Assembly (NCBI GenBank): GCA_965368585.1
Contig: CBDUNM010000021.1
Location: 1 to 51,017 of the forward strand
Length of the DNA: 51,017 nt
Origin: JARRQB01 sp965368585
Lineage (GTDB): Bacteria > Pseudomonadota > Gammaproteobacteria > Chromatiales > Chromatiaceae
Direction: 5' to 3'
Shown: positions 1 to 8,706 of the stretch, piece after piece
Position numbering within the stretch: the first letter of the stretch is position 1
Layout: the number at the start of each line of letters is the position of its first letter
Program-made: the position numbers and the translations under genes
The notes under the pieces: model-generated
Seen by the model: the letters and a program-made list of their open reading frames with translations, nothing else
Database searches by the model: none
Told to the model about the DNA's origin: nothing

Positions 1-306
1 CGCGATGGCCGCGAGCATGACAGCAACCGCTGCCGTACCATGGCTTTCAGCGGAGAACGCCGCGGGTATCTGGTATATCTCGGTACTGAAACCGGCCGTA
101 ACCGCAAACGACGGTAGTCACCCAGGATCGCGCCGATGGGCAGGGCCACCAAAGTGACCACGGCCAGTTCGCCGAGCAGCACCAACGCCGCCTCGCCGTT
201 GGTTAAGCCGATCACGCGCAGACTGGCCAGGTCGCGGGCCCGCTCGGCATAGGCGATGCTTGCGGCGTTATCGACGATGCCAAAGGGGATCACGCCCGCG
301 ATTTGC
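1..306 (-). pseudogene. FtsX-type ABC permease, C-terminal fragment with frameshift
   Basis: On the minus strand the stretch from about 300 to 122 reads like the C-terminal FtsX/MacB permease core, with the family phrase ERARDLASLRVIGLTNGEA followed by a hydrophobic segment rich in L, V and A. At about 118-122 that frame loses similarity. The continuation (STEIYQIP, then a second hydrophobic helix) is found in another frame and runs off the left edge. An intact protein would have one frame and about 800 residues upstream, whereas here the sequence immediately upstream is an ABC ATPase start. I read it as a decayed remnant. A single sequencing error could explain the frameshift but not the missing N-terminus. 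Confidence 0.7.
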
Positions 307-466
307 CACTGCCCGACGGACCGAGTAGCACCGCCATCTCAACCTGTGGTATCTGCAAGTCGACGCCAGGCAGTGCATGCACGGCGGCGTGGCTTACACC
401 ATAGACCTTGGTCACGCCCTCGGTGATGAAAGTTGGCGAATCCGGTTTTGGCTTTGTTTGCTGCAT
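290..466 (-). pseudogene. ABC transporter ATPase, N-terminal fragment ending at Walker A
   Basis: The reading frame from about 466 downward matches the start of a LolD/MacB-type ATPase: a TKVYG phrase, then an acidic/hydrophobic strand, then a Walker A motif GPSGSGKS. The usual next residue is T; here the sequence is SRA followed by a stop at 290-292. Everything after Walker A (Q-loop, ABC signature, Walker B) is missing, and the DNA passes directly into a permease C-terminus in a different frame. This is best explained by one internal deletion that removed most of the ATPase and most of the permease. The product cannot hydrolyse ATP. Confidence 0.7.
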
Positions 467-536
467 CGGTTCAGTCGCGTTGGCGCGTAGTGAAAGCTCT
501 CGCGCCGATTTGAAAAAATGCGGGGTAATGCGCCGT

Positions 537-701
537 TCATCCAACCGATCGGCCGGCCGCCGGGCCTGTACTGACTGCGTGCGGCGCACGACGCCGTTGC
601 CACCACGCGGAGACGTTCTTCCCGAGCATCAGCAGGGCCGACGTCAACACCAGGGTCAGCAAGGTCGCGCAGGTCAGGCCGCCGGAGATGGCGCCGGAAT
701 A
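537..701 (-). pseudogene. RND efflux transporter, C-terminal fragment
   Basis: Residues encoded between about 701 and 588 read GAISGGLTCATLLTLVLTSA, which resembles the last transmembrane helix of AcrB/MdtB/CusA-type RND pumps (usual pattern GG-x3-T-x-LTL-x-PALY). A short basic tail follows and a stop lies at 537. No RND sequence is recognisable upstream, where about 1000 residues would be expected. It therefore looks like the stump of a deleted efflux gene, next to the ABC/FtsX stump on the same strand. Together they suggest that a former efflux operon collapsed here. Confidence 0.6.
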
Positions 702-841
702 ACCGTTCAATCTGCCAGGGCCTGGGCTGGGAGGCAGCGGCGGCGAAATTCGCGTCGTCGCCACCTGTCAGCCCAAAAATCAACTGGCCGCGATTGCGGC
801 CCGCGCGGGTATCCTTCTCGACCTGGCCGGCGAACCTTGAC

Positions 842-1267
842 TCAGGGTCGGATATAAGACCAGCCTTCTTCTTGCCGGGCAATCAGTTGAATGACACCGG
901 ACGGCACCAATTCGGCTTGTGGGACCAGTTCGACGGTCTTGCCTGCCTGCTTGGACATCATGGCGTGGGTGTTGCCGCAGGCCTTGAAGCTGATGTTGTC
1001 ATAGTTTTGCGAGAAGCTAGTGATCCTGTCTTTCACGGGCGAGGTGTCCGCGCGCAGCATGTGCAGGCCGGGACCGTAGGCGACAATCTCGATCTGGACC
1101 TCTTCGCCTTTGTCCTGATAGAAATTATTAACGTTCGAAGCGTTGTTGAGCACGAGGTTCATTCGCTGCGGATCATTTTCATCGAGGTGCAACACAACCT
1201 TGTGCATGTCGGTCGCTTGCGCGGCCAAAGTCGTCATTAACAGTGCAGCGGTCAGCCATGTTCTCAT
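842..1267 (-). CDS. periplasmic DsrE/F-like protein
   Basis: This 141-residue protein starts with a short signal peptide (residues 1-18, basic start then LTAALLMTTLAAQA) and continues with a DsrE/DsrF-type alpha/beta fold: a KVVLHLDEND strand, an alpha region, an IEIVAYGPGLHML strand and the conserved FKACGNT segment with Cys97. Secreted DsrE-like proteins of COG1416 type have this length and the single cysteine. They are common in sulfur-metabolising bacteria, where DsrE-family proteins carry sulfur as persulfide, although the secreted branch has no firmly assigned role. The start is supported by a GAGGAT ribosome site 7 bases upstream. It stands alone, with decayed efflux genes downstream. 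A sulfur role is inferred. Confidence 0.85.
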   Translation of the reverse strand: MRTWLTAALLMTTLAAQATDMHKVVLHLDENDPQRMNLVLNNASNVNNFYQDKGEEVQIEIVAYGPGLHMLRADTSPVKDRITSFSQNYDNISFKACGNTHAMMSKQAGKTVELVPQAELVPSGVIQLIARQEEGWSYIRP

Positions 1268-1882
1268 TCGTTCATCCTCGTAGATGTGGGTTTAGGTGCA
1301 TGTGACCTTGCTAGCTAGACGTGCCCGCGGCCAGATTATTCCCTGCCCGAGCGGTACAGCTGCCGGTCCCGACGTTCACTGGCCAAACCGGCGACCGTGT
1401 ATGCGGTTGTACAGGTGCCGATGAGCCCGGTCCAGCATTGACTTGAATCAAAAGAGACAAATGGCTGGGAAGGACAGAAGAAGATTTTGCTGCAATTGAG
1501 TTAATAGTTGTCCCGCTCGTCTCAGGCGCAGTGTTAACGTACTGAGTGAATTTAAGTAATTGGGAGCGTTCTGCTGCGTTTCGGTTTGTGCAACGCACCA
1601 AAAAATAGGGGTTAGATCATCAGGGTAAATGTTCAGTATTCAAAAACCGATTCAAAAACTATTGGCTAAAGGGGGACTCGCGTGGGCGCCTTTGCCTGGC
1701 GGGACAGGGCAAAGTGGCCGAAACTCTCGATGGAGCGATGCAAGCGGTTGCCGAGTCACCCTCGATCTGGCGCGAAATCCGACAACCCATGCAAGCGCAG
1801 GGACGGCTGGTCCGAATTGTATTACAACTGAATCGTTGCGTAACCGGACAGCAGACTCACCGGGCATTGCGCTGACGACGGG
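1268..1882. other. intergenic region without recognised gene
   Basis: This 615-base spacer separates the divergently oriented DsrE-like gene and ppsR, so it should hold both promoters. Short open frames occur on both strands (for example 1629-1886 plus and 1311-1601 minus), but their translations resemble no family and lack ribosome sites. I see no convincing hairpin or repeat. Confidence 0.5.
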
Positions 1883-2776
1883 ATGATCGGGATGAATGCC
1901 ATCAAGCCCTTGAAGGATCGCAAAAAAGACAAACTGGCCGGCACGCGTGCGCCACGCCCGGTATTTTTCCTATCGGAAAGTACCGGCATTACCGCCGAAG
2001 CGATGGGTCACAGCCTGCTGTCGCAATTCGAAGGCGTGTCATTCGATATCCGGTATGTGCCGTTCGTCAATTCGATAGAGCGCGCCGCGGAGGTCGTCGA
2101 GTCACTGCAGGCGGCATACCGCCACAGTGAACTGCGGCCGATCGTGTGCGCCACCCTGGTCGATCCCGCCATCGGCCAGCGCCTACGGCAGGCGCCCTGC
2201 CTGTACCTGGAGTTGTTCGACGCCTTTATCGATCCGCTGACCGAGGAGCTGGGCGTTGCGCCGAGCGGCAAGCCGGGGTTAAGCCACGGGCTTCGTGAAA
2301 ATCAAGCCTACGATGCCCGTTACGACACCATCCACTTTACCCTGGCAAACGACGACGGCGAGCGGCTTGAGCATTATGCGGAGGCCGATATCGTGCTGGT
2401 CGGGGTTTCGCGCTGCGGAAAAACCCCCACTTGCCTGTACCTCGCGATGCATTTCGGCATGCGGGCGGCCAACTATCCGCTGACCGACGACGACTTCGTC
2501 CGCGACGACCTGCCAAGCGAACTGCAAAGTGTAAAAAATAAGATAATCGCACTGACCCTGGATGCAGAAAGACTGCACAAAGTGCGCGAGCAGAGACGTC
2601 CCGACAGCCCGTACGCGTCGTTGGACCAATGTCGGCGCGAGATCAAGGCCGCGAACCGCATCTATGCGCGCCACGGTCTCGAAATTTTGGACGCGACCAG
2701 TCATTCCATCGAAGAATTAGCGAGTTACATCCACAAAACCCGCAAAAAACAAAACGCCGACCAAGGTCGGCGTTAA
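1883..2776 (+). CDS. ppsR: PEP synthase regulatory protein (bifunctional kinase/pyrophosphorylase)
   Basis: This 297-residue protein of the DUF299/PpsR family phosphorylates phosphoenolpyruvate synthase on a threonine using ADP and reverses this by phosphorolysis, switching gluconeogenic PEP formation off and on. The family start VFFLSESTGITAE is at residues 27-39. The nucleotide-binding P-loop GVSRCGKTPT lies at residues 174-183. The conserved NYPLTDDDF segment and the C-terminal SIEELA-x-I helix are present. The N-terminus is about 20 residues longer than in E. coli PpsR; the ATG at 1892 is an alternative start. No ppsA gene is in the window, so it is unlinked from its target. The last codons form one arm of a hairpin. 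Confidence 0.93.
   Translation: MIGMNAIKPLKDRKKDKLAGTRAPRPVFFLSESTGITAEAMGHSLLSQFEGVSFDIRYVPFVNSIERAAEVVESLQAAYRHSELRPIVCATLVDPAIGQRLRQAPCLYLELFDAFIDPLTEELGVAPSGKPGLSHGLRENQAYDARYDTIHFTLANDDGERLEHYAEADIVLVGVSRCGKTPTCLYLAMHFGMRAANYPLTDDDFVRDDLPSELQSVKNKIIALTLDAERLHKVREQRRPDSPYASLDQCRREIKAANRIYARHGLEILDATSHSIEELASYIHKTRKKQNADQGRR
2753..2774 (+). terminator. hairpin overlapping the ppsR stop codon
   Basis: A perfect 10-bp inverted repeat, AACGCCGACC-AA-GGTCGGCGTT, encodes the last residues of PpsR and reaches into its stop codon. On the plus strand only a weak T-rich run (TGTTGGTT) follows. On the minus strand it is followed by TTTTGTTTTTT. It could terminate ppsR transcription and would also block antisense transcription from the right. 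Confidence 0.55.
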
Positions 2777-3375
2777 TGTTGGTTCCCCAGCCGAAAGCGG
2801 CGATATACGTTATCAGCGACTCTATTCTTTAATTTGGTCGCTTGCCGCTTAAGAGAACTAGGAGTTTAGAAGCAGTTTTCGGGCCATAATTATAAAAACG
2901 TTTAAAAACAAATAGATAATCGTATTGCTTGGAAAGCGTCATTTTATTGTTGTAAAAAAAACGAACACTGATAGTCGATTAATTCTTATCCTGCCACCGA
3001 AATTGTAAATGTGACGGAATTATCGCGCATGCGATTGCCGCTTTGCGTGAATGCGCGAAGAGCGACGCCTGTGGCATGGGCGCGTCGGTACGAAAAGGCC
3101 TGTGACCCCGGGGGTAGACGGTAGGTCAGCGTTTGATCCACCGAGTCCTTACCTCGACGCGATCTGGTGAGTAAAGCTCAGTATGCCCGGGAGCACGAGC
3201 CGTCCGGGGCGCCCGCATCCGGGCCTGCCAGCAACGTCGTCAGCCGTTTGGAGTATCCGAGCGCCCTCGGCGACTTGCGTCCGACGAACGCGTCATCGGA
3301 CAGCGGCTGGCCTGCTGGGATGCGTAGCCAAGCCGCTTATTCATCCGGTATGGTAACGCTTCACTGGAGGGTGCC
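2777..3375. other. intergenic region, partly AT-rich
   Basis: About 600 bases between ppsR and the glycerate kinase, both on the plus strand. 2870-3000 is clearly richer in A and T than the surrounding sequence (several A and T runs), as expected for a promoter or a lower-GC insert. 3000-3375 returns to high GC. I recognise no gene, repeat or operator here. Confidence 0.5.
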
Positions 3376-4659
3376 ATGAATCCGTCACCGCAAGACCTTT
3401 TGCGAGCCATGTTCGACGCGGCGGTCGCGTCGGCGCAACCCGCGCTTTGTGTACCTCCCAATCTCCCGGAGCCGCCTTCCGGTCGGTTGATCGTTATTGG
3501 CGCCGGCAAGGCCTCGGCGGCGATGGCACGCGCGGTGGAGGACCGTTGGCCAGGGTCTGTGACGGGCCTGGTGGTCACCCGTTACGGCTACGCGGTTCCG
3601 TGTCAACGCATCGAAATCGTCGAGGCCGCTCACCCGGTTCCCGATGCGGCCGGGCGCGATGCCGCGGCGCGCATGCTGCAGATGGTCGACGGCTTGAGCG
3701 AAGACGATCTCGTCCTGAGTCTGATATCGGGCGGCGGTTCGGCGCTGTTGCCGTTGCCGCTCGAAGGGGTGACACTCGAAGACAAGCAGGACATCAGTCG
3801 GGCGCTGCTGAAATCCGGGGCCACCATTCGCGAGATGAACTGCGTGCGCCGTCACCTCTCCGCCGTCAAGGGCGGACGGCTGGCGGCGGCCTGCCATCCT
3901 GCGCGGGTCTTATCGTTGCTTATCTCGGACGTCCCCGGAGACAATCCGATCGACGTCGCCTCCGGTCCCACCGTCGGCGATCCGACGACCTGCTCGGACG
4001 CGCTTGCCATCGTACGTCGTTACGCGATCCCGGCGCCCGCCGCGGCGCTGCAGATTCTCGAAAGCGGGCGTGGCGAGTCCGTGAAGCCAGGTGACCTACG
4101 CCTGGCCGGCAGCGCCACCCGCATCATCGCTGCGCCGCAAATGGCGCTAGAGGCTGCGGCGGCCGTGGCCCGCGCCGCCGGTGTTCCGGCCTACATACTG
4201 GGCGATGCCATCGAAGGTGAGGCGCGCGACGTCGGCACCGTGATGGGGGGTATGGCGCTACAGGTCGCCCGGCGCAATCAACCGTTGCAAGCGCCTTGTG
4301 TGCTGTTATCGGGCGGCGAGACCACGGTGACCGTCGGCGGCCGGGGCCGGGGCGGGCGCAACGTCGAATTCCTGCTCGCGCTCGCCATTACGCTGGACGG
4401 CCATCCGCGGGTATACGCCGCCGCGGGTGATACCGATGGCGTAGACGGTGTGGAAGAAATCGCCGGTGCCCGGATCGCTCCCGACACTCTGGCGCGTGCC
4501 TGGGCCAAGGGGATGCGGCCCGGCGACGAGCTGGCGGACAACAACGGCCATGGGTTCTTCGCGGCCCTGGGCGACTCGATTGTCACTGGTCCGACGCTGA
4601 CCAACGTCAACGATTTTCGGGCCGTCCTCGTGACCGGTAGCGCCGCAACCACGACCTGA
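3376..4659 (+). CDS. glycerate 2-kinase (MOFRL family)
   Basis: This 427-residue enzyme of the GckA/TtuD family phosphorylates D-glycerate to 2-phosphoglycerate, feeding C2/C3 hydroxyacids into lower glycolysis. The N-terminal DUF4147 domain has LIVIGAGKASAAMA near residue 40 and the SGGGSALLPLP loop near residue 118. The C-terminal MOFRL domain has GGRGRGGRNVEFLLALA and AAAGDTDGVDG near residues 318-360. The length fits the family. The start has a strong GGAGGG site 6 bases upstream. It converges with lutC with about 150 bases between them. Its position beside lactate and hydroxyacid genes suggests a shared role in 2-hydroxyacid use, but it has its own promoter region. Confidence 0.92.
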   Translation: MNPSPQDLLRAMFDAAVASAQPALCVPPNLPEPPSGRLIVIGAGKASAAMARAVEDRWPGSVTGLVVTRYGYAVPCQRIEIVEAAHPVPDAAGRDAAARMLQMVDGLSEDDLVLSLISGGGSALLPLPLEGVTLEDKQDISRALLKSGATIREMNCVRRHLSAVKGGRLAAACHPARVLSLLISDVPGDNPIDVASGPTVGDPTTCSDALAIVRRYAIPAPAAALQILESGRGESVKPGDLRLAGSATRIIAAPQMALEAAAAVARAAGVPAYILGDAIEGEARDVGTVMGGMALQVARRNQPLQAPCVLLSGGETTVTVGGRGRGGRNVEFLLALAITLDGHPRVYAAAGDTDGVDGVEEIAGARIAPDTLARAWAKGMRPGDELADNNGHGFFAALGDSIVTGPTLTNVNDFRAVLVTGSAATTT

Positions 4660-4808
4660 ATCCGCTCCCGTCCGCTCGCTGCAAGGTCGTGCGCTTGGCA
4701 GCCTTGGTCAGGACCGCTATGACTGCGCGCAGGGCGAGGAGACTGCGTCCGGCGATGTGCTGATTCCTGCGGGTAGCGTGGGTTTTGGGTTCTACCGAAA
4801 CGGGCGGC

Positions 4809-5453
4809 TCACTCGCGCAGTATTACGACTAGTTCCTTGGGTCCGTGTACGCCGTATGCCAGCACCTGTTCGATATCCGCGCTCTTGGACGGGCCGGAAA
4901 TCAACAGCGCGTTGGTCGGCATACGCTCGGCCCAGCCCTGATCCGCCACCACCTCGGCGAAGGTGCCGTAGAGTCGCCCGGCATCCATCACGACGATGTG
5001 CAATGGCGGTACCAGGGACATCAGCCGCGGTTCGTCCGGGGTTGGCCACAGGACGAGGCTGCCGGTCTCGGCGATACCGCCTGCCGCGCCGGTCACCGCA
5101 GCGTCCACCTCGTTGAACAGGCCGTGTTTCCATTCCTCGATCGGGCGGTCGTAGGGGCGCAGTTCCACACCTTGCGGTGGTTGTTCGGCGATATCGCTGC
5201 CCGGCCATACCGAGGGTGCGATCAGTACGCGTTTGGCATGATGTTCGTCGAGTACGCTGTAGAGCGTCTGCCGCCAGTTTTCCGCGGCGACGCGATGGAC
5301 CTTGCCGCGCACCGATTCCAGCAGGGAAATAAACTGCTCGATCCGCTCGGTCTGCGATGCAGGGCTGACAACCTGGGCGGGCGGTAGCGGGCCGGCCTGC
5401 GGCTGCGGTGCGTCGCGCAGTCGGTCGAGGATATTGCGGCGTGCGTCAGTCAT
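4809..5453 (-). CDS. lutC: lactate utilisation protein LutC (LUD domain)
   Basis: This 214-residue LUD-domain protein is the third subunit of the LutABC system, which oxidises L-lactate to pyruvate in the cytoplasm. It has the YkgG/LutC features: an N-terminal helix, RVLIAPSVWPG, the AAGGIAETGSLVLWP core, and a VVMDAGRL-x-GTFAEVV segment. I chose the ATG at 5453 (MTDARRNIL) because it overlaps the lutB stop by 8 bases and has a GAGG site at good distance; the open frame extends 27 residues further upstream inside lutB. It is the last gene of the minus-strand operon that begins with the FadR-type regulator. Confidence 0.93.
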   Translation of the reverse strand: MTDARRNILDRLRDAPQPQAGPLPPAQVVSPASQTERIEQFISLLESVRGKVHRVAAENWRQTLYSVLDEHHAKRVLIAPSVWPGSDIAEQPPQGVELRPYDRPIEEWKHGLFNEVDAAVTGAAGGIAETGSLVLWPTPDEPRLMSLVPPLHIVVMDAGRLYGTFAEVVADQGWAERMPTNALLISGPSKSADIEQVLAYGVHGPKELVVILRE

Positions 5454-6867
5454 GGCAGTAGCCTCGCTGCGCGGCGAGCTCATGCAAGGTCTTGGCGGCA
5501 GGTCTGGGCGCCGAGCGATAGCGGGTCCAGGCACCGAGGCGACTCGGTGTCAAGCCGCGCAACCGCGTGGCGAGCCAGCCAAACCCTCGGTATAGCCAAG
5601 GGTGCCGGTACAGGGTCTTCCAGGCCGACCAGGTCAGCGCTTCGGCGTTCTTGCGCAGCGCGCCGCGACCGCGGACGGTGCTTCCGGCGTCTGGCCGATT
5701 AACCGCTTCGGCGCGTATCCGATTGATCAGCTTCGGCAGCGGGATTCGCACCGGGCATACCTCGCCGCAGGCGCCACACATCGTACAGGCGGACGCCAGC
5801 AAGCCCGCCTTTTCGATACCCAGGCGTTGCGGTTCCAGTACGCTGCCGATGGGACCTGGATAGGTGGTCCCGTAGGCATGACCCCCTACCTGTACATAGA
5901 CCGGGCAGTGATTGATACAGGCGCCGCAACGAATGCACTGCAAGGTGTCGATCAATTCGCTGTCGACGCGAATTCGAGAACGACCGTTGTCCAGCAAAAC
6001 CAGATGGACAACTTGCGGGCCGTCCTTCTCGTCGGGTTTGCGCGGCGCACTGATCATGTTGAAGTAGGTCGTGATCGGCTGCCCCGTCGCGGAACGCGGT
6101 AACAAACTCATCAGGGGCGGTATATCCGACAGCTTCTCGACGACTTTTTCGATACCGGTCACCGCGATGTGCAGCGACGGAGCGGTGGTGCACATCCGTC
6201 CGTTGCCTTCATTTTCAACCAGGCACAGGGTGCCCGTTTCCGCGACGGCGAAATTGACCCCGGAAATTCCGGCGTCCGCGTTCTCGAACTTCTGGCGCAG
6301 TATCCGTCGGGCGTTCTGCGTCAACTCATCCACGTCTTCGGTGTACTCGATGTCGTCGAATTTGTCGGCGAACAGTCGGGCGATCTCGCGCCGATTCTTG
6401 TGCACCGCCGGGACGACAATGTGCGACGGCGTCTCGCCCGCCAATTGGAGGATGAACTCACCCAGGTCGGATTCAAGTATCTCAATTCCGTGCTGTTCGA
6501 GATGGCGGTTAAGCTCCGTTTCCTCGGTCACCATGGATTTGCCCTTGACCACTGTCTTGGCGCCACTGTCTTGCAGAATCTTGCAGACAATCTCGTTGGC
6601 CTCGGCCGCGGTTTCGGCCCAATGAACCTGGACGCTGTTGGCCTGCAGGCGGGCTTCAAGTTGTTCGAGCAGTTCGGGAAGGCGTTGCAATGCGTTGGCC
6701 CTGATGGCCTTGCCCTGGGAGCGCAGTGCGGCAAGCTGACCCGCATCAGGAAACTGCACCGCACGCCGTGCCATCAAGCCGTCCATGGCCTCGCGGAAGT
6801 TGTGGCGTGCCTGGTTGTCGCTCAGCGCATCATCGACTCGCCGCTGCAGTTCAGTCATTTGATTCAT
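5446..6867 (-). CDS. lutB: lactate utilisation iron-sulfur protein LutB
   Basis: This 473-residue LutB/YkgF-type protein has an N-terminal LUD domain (VVKGKSMVTEE, then GVNFAVAETGTL) and a C-terminal pair of 4Fe-4S motifs, CIRCGACINHCPVY and CTMCGACGEVCPVRIPL, followed by the C-terminal DUF3390-type tail. It passes electrons within the LutABC L-lactate oxidation complex. The start at 6867 (MNQMTELQRR) has a GGAG site and overlaps the 3' end of lutA by 17 bases, which implies translational coupling. The open frame extends 23 residues upstream into lutA, but that part does not resemble the family. Confidence 0.95.
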   Translation of the reverse strand: MNQMTELQRRVDDALSDNQARHNFREAMDGLMARRAVQFPDAGQLAALRSQGKAIRANALQRLPELLEQLEARLQANSVQVHWAETAAEANEIVCKILQDSGAKTVVKGKSMVTEETELNRHLEQHGIEILESDLGEFILQLAGETPSHIVVPAVHKNRREIARLFADKFDDIEYTEDVDELTQNARRILRQKFENADAGISGVNFAVAETGTLCLVENEGNGRMCTTAPSLHIAVTGIEKVVEKLSDIPPLMSLLPRSATGQPITTYFNMISAPRKPDEKDGPQVVHLVLLDNGRSRIRVDSELIDTLQCIRCGACINHCPVYVQVGGHAYGTTYPGPIGSVLEPQRLGIEKAGLLASACTMCGACGEVCPVRIPLPKLINRIRAEAVNRPDAGSTVRGRGALRKNAEALTWSAWKTLYRHPWLYRGFGWLATRLRGLTPSRLGAWTRYRSAPRPAAKTLHELAAQRGYCHD

Positions 6868-7597
6868 GGGTACGCTCCAGGATGAATTCGGCAATGTGTA
6901 CGGAACGCGGACCGGTGCCGCGTTTGTCGAAGGCACCGCCGATGTTCAACAGGCAGCCGCAGTCCTGGCTGACCAGGATCTCCGCCCCGCTGGCATCGAT
7001 GGCATCGCACTTGTCGGCCACCATGGCGCCGGAAATCGCAGCTTGCTTGACCGCAAATGTCCCGCCAAAGCCACAGCACTCGGCTTGGCGGGCCTGTTGG
7101 ACGACCTCCACCCGCGCCAGTTGGTCTATCAGTTGGCCAATTCGGTCGGCGACGCCCATCTCGCGGCGCGCCGAACACGAGGAGTGGATCGCTACTCGCA
7201 CCGGTTCACCCAGGTCCGTGAGTTTAATTTTAAGGACGTCAACCAGGAACTCGGTCAATTCGTATACCCGGGCGGCGACGCCGTTGGCCGCTGCTTCGTC
7301 CGCTTGGCCGGCAAAGAGTTCCGGCCAATGGTGCTTGATCATGCCAGCGCAGGAACCGGATGGGACAACGATCGGAAGCGGTTCTTTGAGGCAGGCCAAT
7401 TGGGTACGCGCGACCGCAAGGGCATCGTCCCGGTAACCGGAGTTGAAGGGCGGTTGCCCGCAACAGCTTTGTTCCGGCGGGTACTTTACCCTGACGCCGC
7501 TGTTGCGGATGAGTTCCATACCTGCGAGACCCGCTTGCGGATAAAACAGATCGATCAGACAGGTACCGAAAAAATAGATTGCGTCAGGCAATGCCAC
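6851..7597 (-). CDS. lutA: lactate utilisation Fe-S oxidoreductase LutA
   Basis: This 248-residue protein has two cysteine-rich CCG domains, with motifs CCGQPPFNSGY in the first and CCGFGGTFAVK in the second, plus the family start AIYFFGTCLIDL-x-YP. LutA/YkgE proteins resemble the GlcF and heterodisulfide reductase electron-transfer subunits. With LutB and LutC they oxidise L-lactate to pyruvate. The gene follows the regulator gene by 77 bases on the same strand and overlaps lutB. No NAD-dependent lactate dehydrogenase is in the window. The electrons probably enter the respiratory chain, which is an inference from the family. Confidence 0.95.
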   Translation of the reverse strand: MALPDAIYFFGTCLIDLFYPQAGLAGMELIRNSGVRVKYPPEQSCCGQPPFNSGYRDDALAVARTQLACLKEPLPIVVPSGSCAGMIKHHWPELFAGQADEAAANGVAARVYELTEFLVDVLKIKLTDLGEPVRVAIHSSCSARREMGVADRIGQLIDQLARVEVVQQARQAECCGFGGTFAVKQAAISGAMVADKCDAIDASGAEILVSQDCGCLLNIGGAFDKRGTGPRSVHIAEFILERTHESND

Positions 7598-7674
7598 GGT
7601 TGATTCTCCAGGTAGATTCAGATGCAGTGTAGTCGCTGCTTTTCAGGCGCTGTGAAACCCGCGTGGTCCGCTCG

Positions 7675-8439
7675 TCATTTATCTCGCGTATTGTTGAAGA
7701 GGGTCGAATACAACTCCGAGTTGCGCGATAGATCGGCCATGCTTTTAAACTCCCGGAAGGCGTGAAAGGCGAGCGTCAGGTGATATCTGGCTTTATCGCG
7801 CGCCGCTTCCGGGTCCCGGTCCATGACGGCGGTGACGATTTCGCGGTGCTGATCGCATAGATTTTCGACAAATCGCGGTTCAGCATAGAATCGGTCGAGG
7901 TAGTCGTGGATCGTGTTTTCGAGCACGTCTTTAACCGCCCGCATGAGGTGCAGCAGCACGATGTTGTGCGCACTTTCGATGATCGACAGGTGAAAATCGC
8001 TGTCAACGCGCAGTTTCTCGATTCCGCTTGCGTTCGATTTATGGACCTCGGTCATGTTGTTGAACCGGGTCCAGATTCGTTTGCGGTCCGCGTCGGTTGC
8101 CCTGGTCGCCGCGTTGAACGCCGCCACGCCTTCGAGCTCTTTGCGCACTTCCAGGGTATCGAACTCCGCGTTGGGCTGATCTTTCAGCAACGCGAGCAAG
8201 GGGTCACTAAAGCTGCTCGACAAGCTTTCACTGACATGAGTGCCACCGCCTTGCCGAGTGCTCAATAAGCCCTTGCTGGCCAGTTTTTGGATGGCTTCGC
8301 GTAGGGACGGGCGCGAGATGCCGAGTCGTTCCGCGAGCTGCCGTTCGGCTGGAAGGCGTTGTCCGGGTTGCAGCGTCCCGTCGGCGATCATTCCCTGCAG
8401 CTGGTCCGCGATCTGATCTGATAGTTTTCGTCGCTGCAT
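7675..8439 (-). CDS. FadR/PdhR/LldR-type GntR-family transcription regulator
   Basis: This 254-residue regulator has an N-terminal winged helix (LSDQIADQLQGMI, then LPAERQLAERLGISRPSLRE) and a C-terminal all-helical FCD ligand domain with the metal-binding pattern D-x3-H (DSDFHLSI) and later H residues (DQHREIV and ARYHL). PdhR and LldR of this subfamily respond to pyruvate or lactate. It is the first gene of the lutABC operon and is divergent from the TRAP/Dld operon. A TGGT-N3-ACCA operator, the core recognised by this subfamily, begins 9 bases upstream of the start codon, which suggests autorepression. No good ribosome site is visible because the operator occupies that position. Confidence 0.93.
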   Translation of the reverse strand: MQRRKLSDQIADQLQGMIADGTLQPGQRLPAERQLAERLGISRPSLREAIQKLASKGLLSTRQGGGTHVSESLSSSFSDPLLALLKDQPNAEFDTLEVRKELEGVAAFNAATRATDADRKRIWTRFNNMTEVHKSNASGIEKLRVDSDFHLSIIESAHNIVLLHLMRAVKDVLENTIHDYLDRFYAEPRFVENLCDQHREIVTAVMDRDPEAARDKARYHLTLAFHAFREFKSMADLSRNSELYSTLFNNTRDK

Positions 8440-8447
8440 ATGCTAAA

Positions 8448-8458
8448 TGGTCATACCA
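8448..8458. promoter_or_regulatory. TGGTCATACCA operator for the FadR/LldR-type regulator
   Basis: TGGT-CAT-ACCA is an exact match to the TGGT-N3-ACCA core bound by FadR, PdhR and LldR. With its flanks it reads AATGGTCATACCAATT, close to the PdhR/LldR-type palindrome. It lies 9-19 bases upstream of the regulator start codon, over the expected ribosome site and promoter. Autorepression and control of the divergent region are therefore likely. Confidence 0.75.
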
Positions 8459-8680
8459 ATTACCCAATGTAAGATAGACGAAACGTTTAGATTACTCAAG
8501 TGATGCGATACGGGTGTTCGAAATCAGTCGCCAGTGACGACGAATTTTAGCGAATAGGGTCTAAATGATATAAAAACCGGTCTTTAGTTAAATATAAATA
8601 TTTTAGAATATGCAGTTTTGTAACTGGTAATAGACGCGGCTTGACAGTGCGATAATCTATGCCAGACTTCACACGGCCTG

Positions 8681-8706
8681 ACCAGTTTACCAATTTATAG
8701 TTTGGT
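8681..8706. promoter_or_regulatory. cluster of ACCA/TGGT half-sites upstream of dctP
   Basis: ACCA at 8681-8684, ACCAA at 8689-8693 and TTGGT at 8702-8706 form an inverted ACCAA-N8-TTGGT pair plus a direct repeat, 35-60 bases upstream of the dctP start. The half-site sequence equals that of the regulator's operator, but orientation and spacing are not canonical. This is a possible second, weaker site. Confidence 0.35.

Noticed and set aside
408..857. Plus-strand frame of 149 codons across the pseudogene zone
   Set aside because: Arg/Gln-rich translation antisense to recognisable efflux remnants; a shadow.
1311..1886. Open frames of 85-96 codons between the DsrE-like gene and ppsR
   Set aside because: No similarity to known families, no ribosome sites, and composition like random high-GC sequence.
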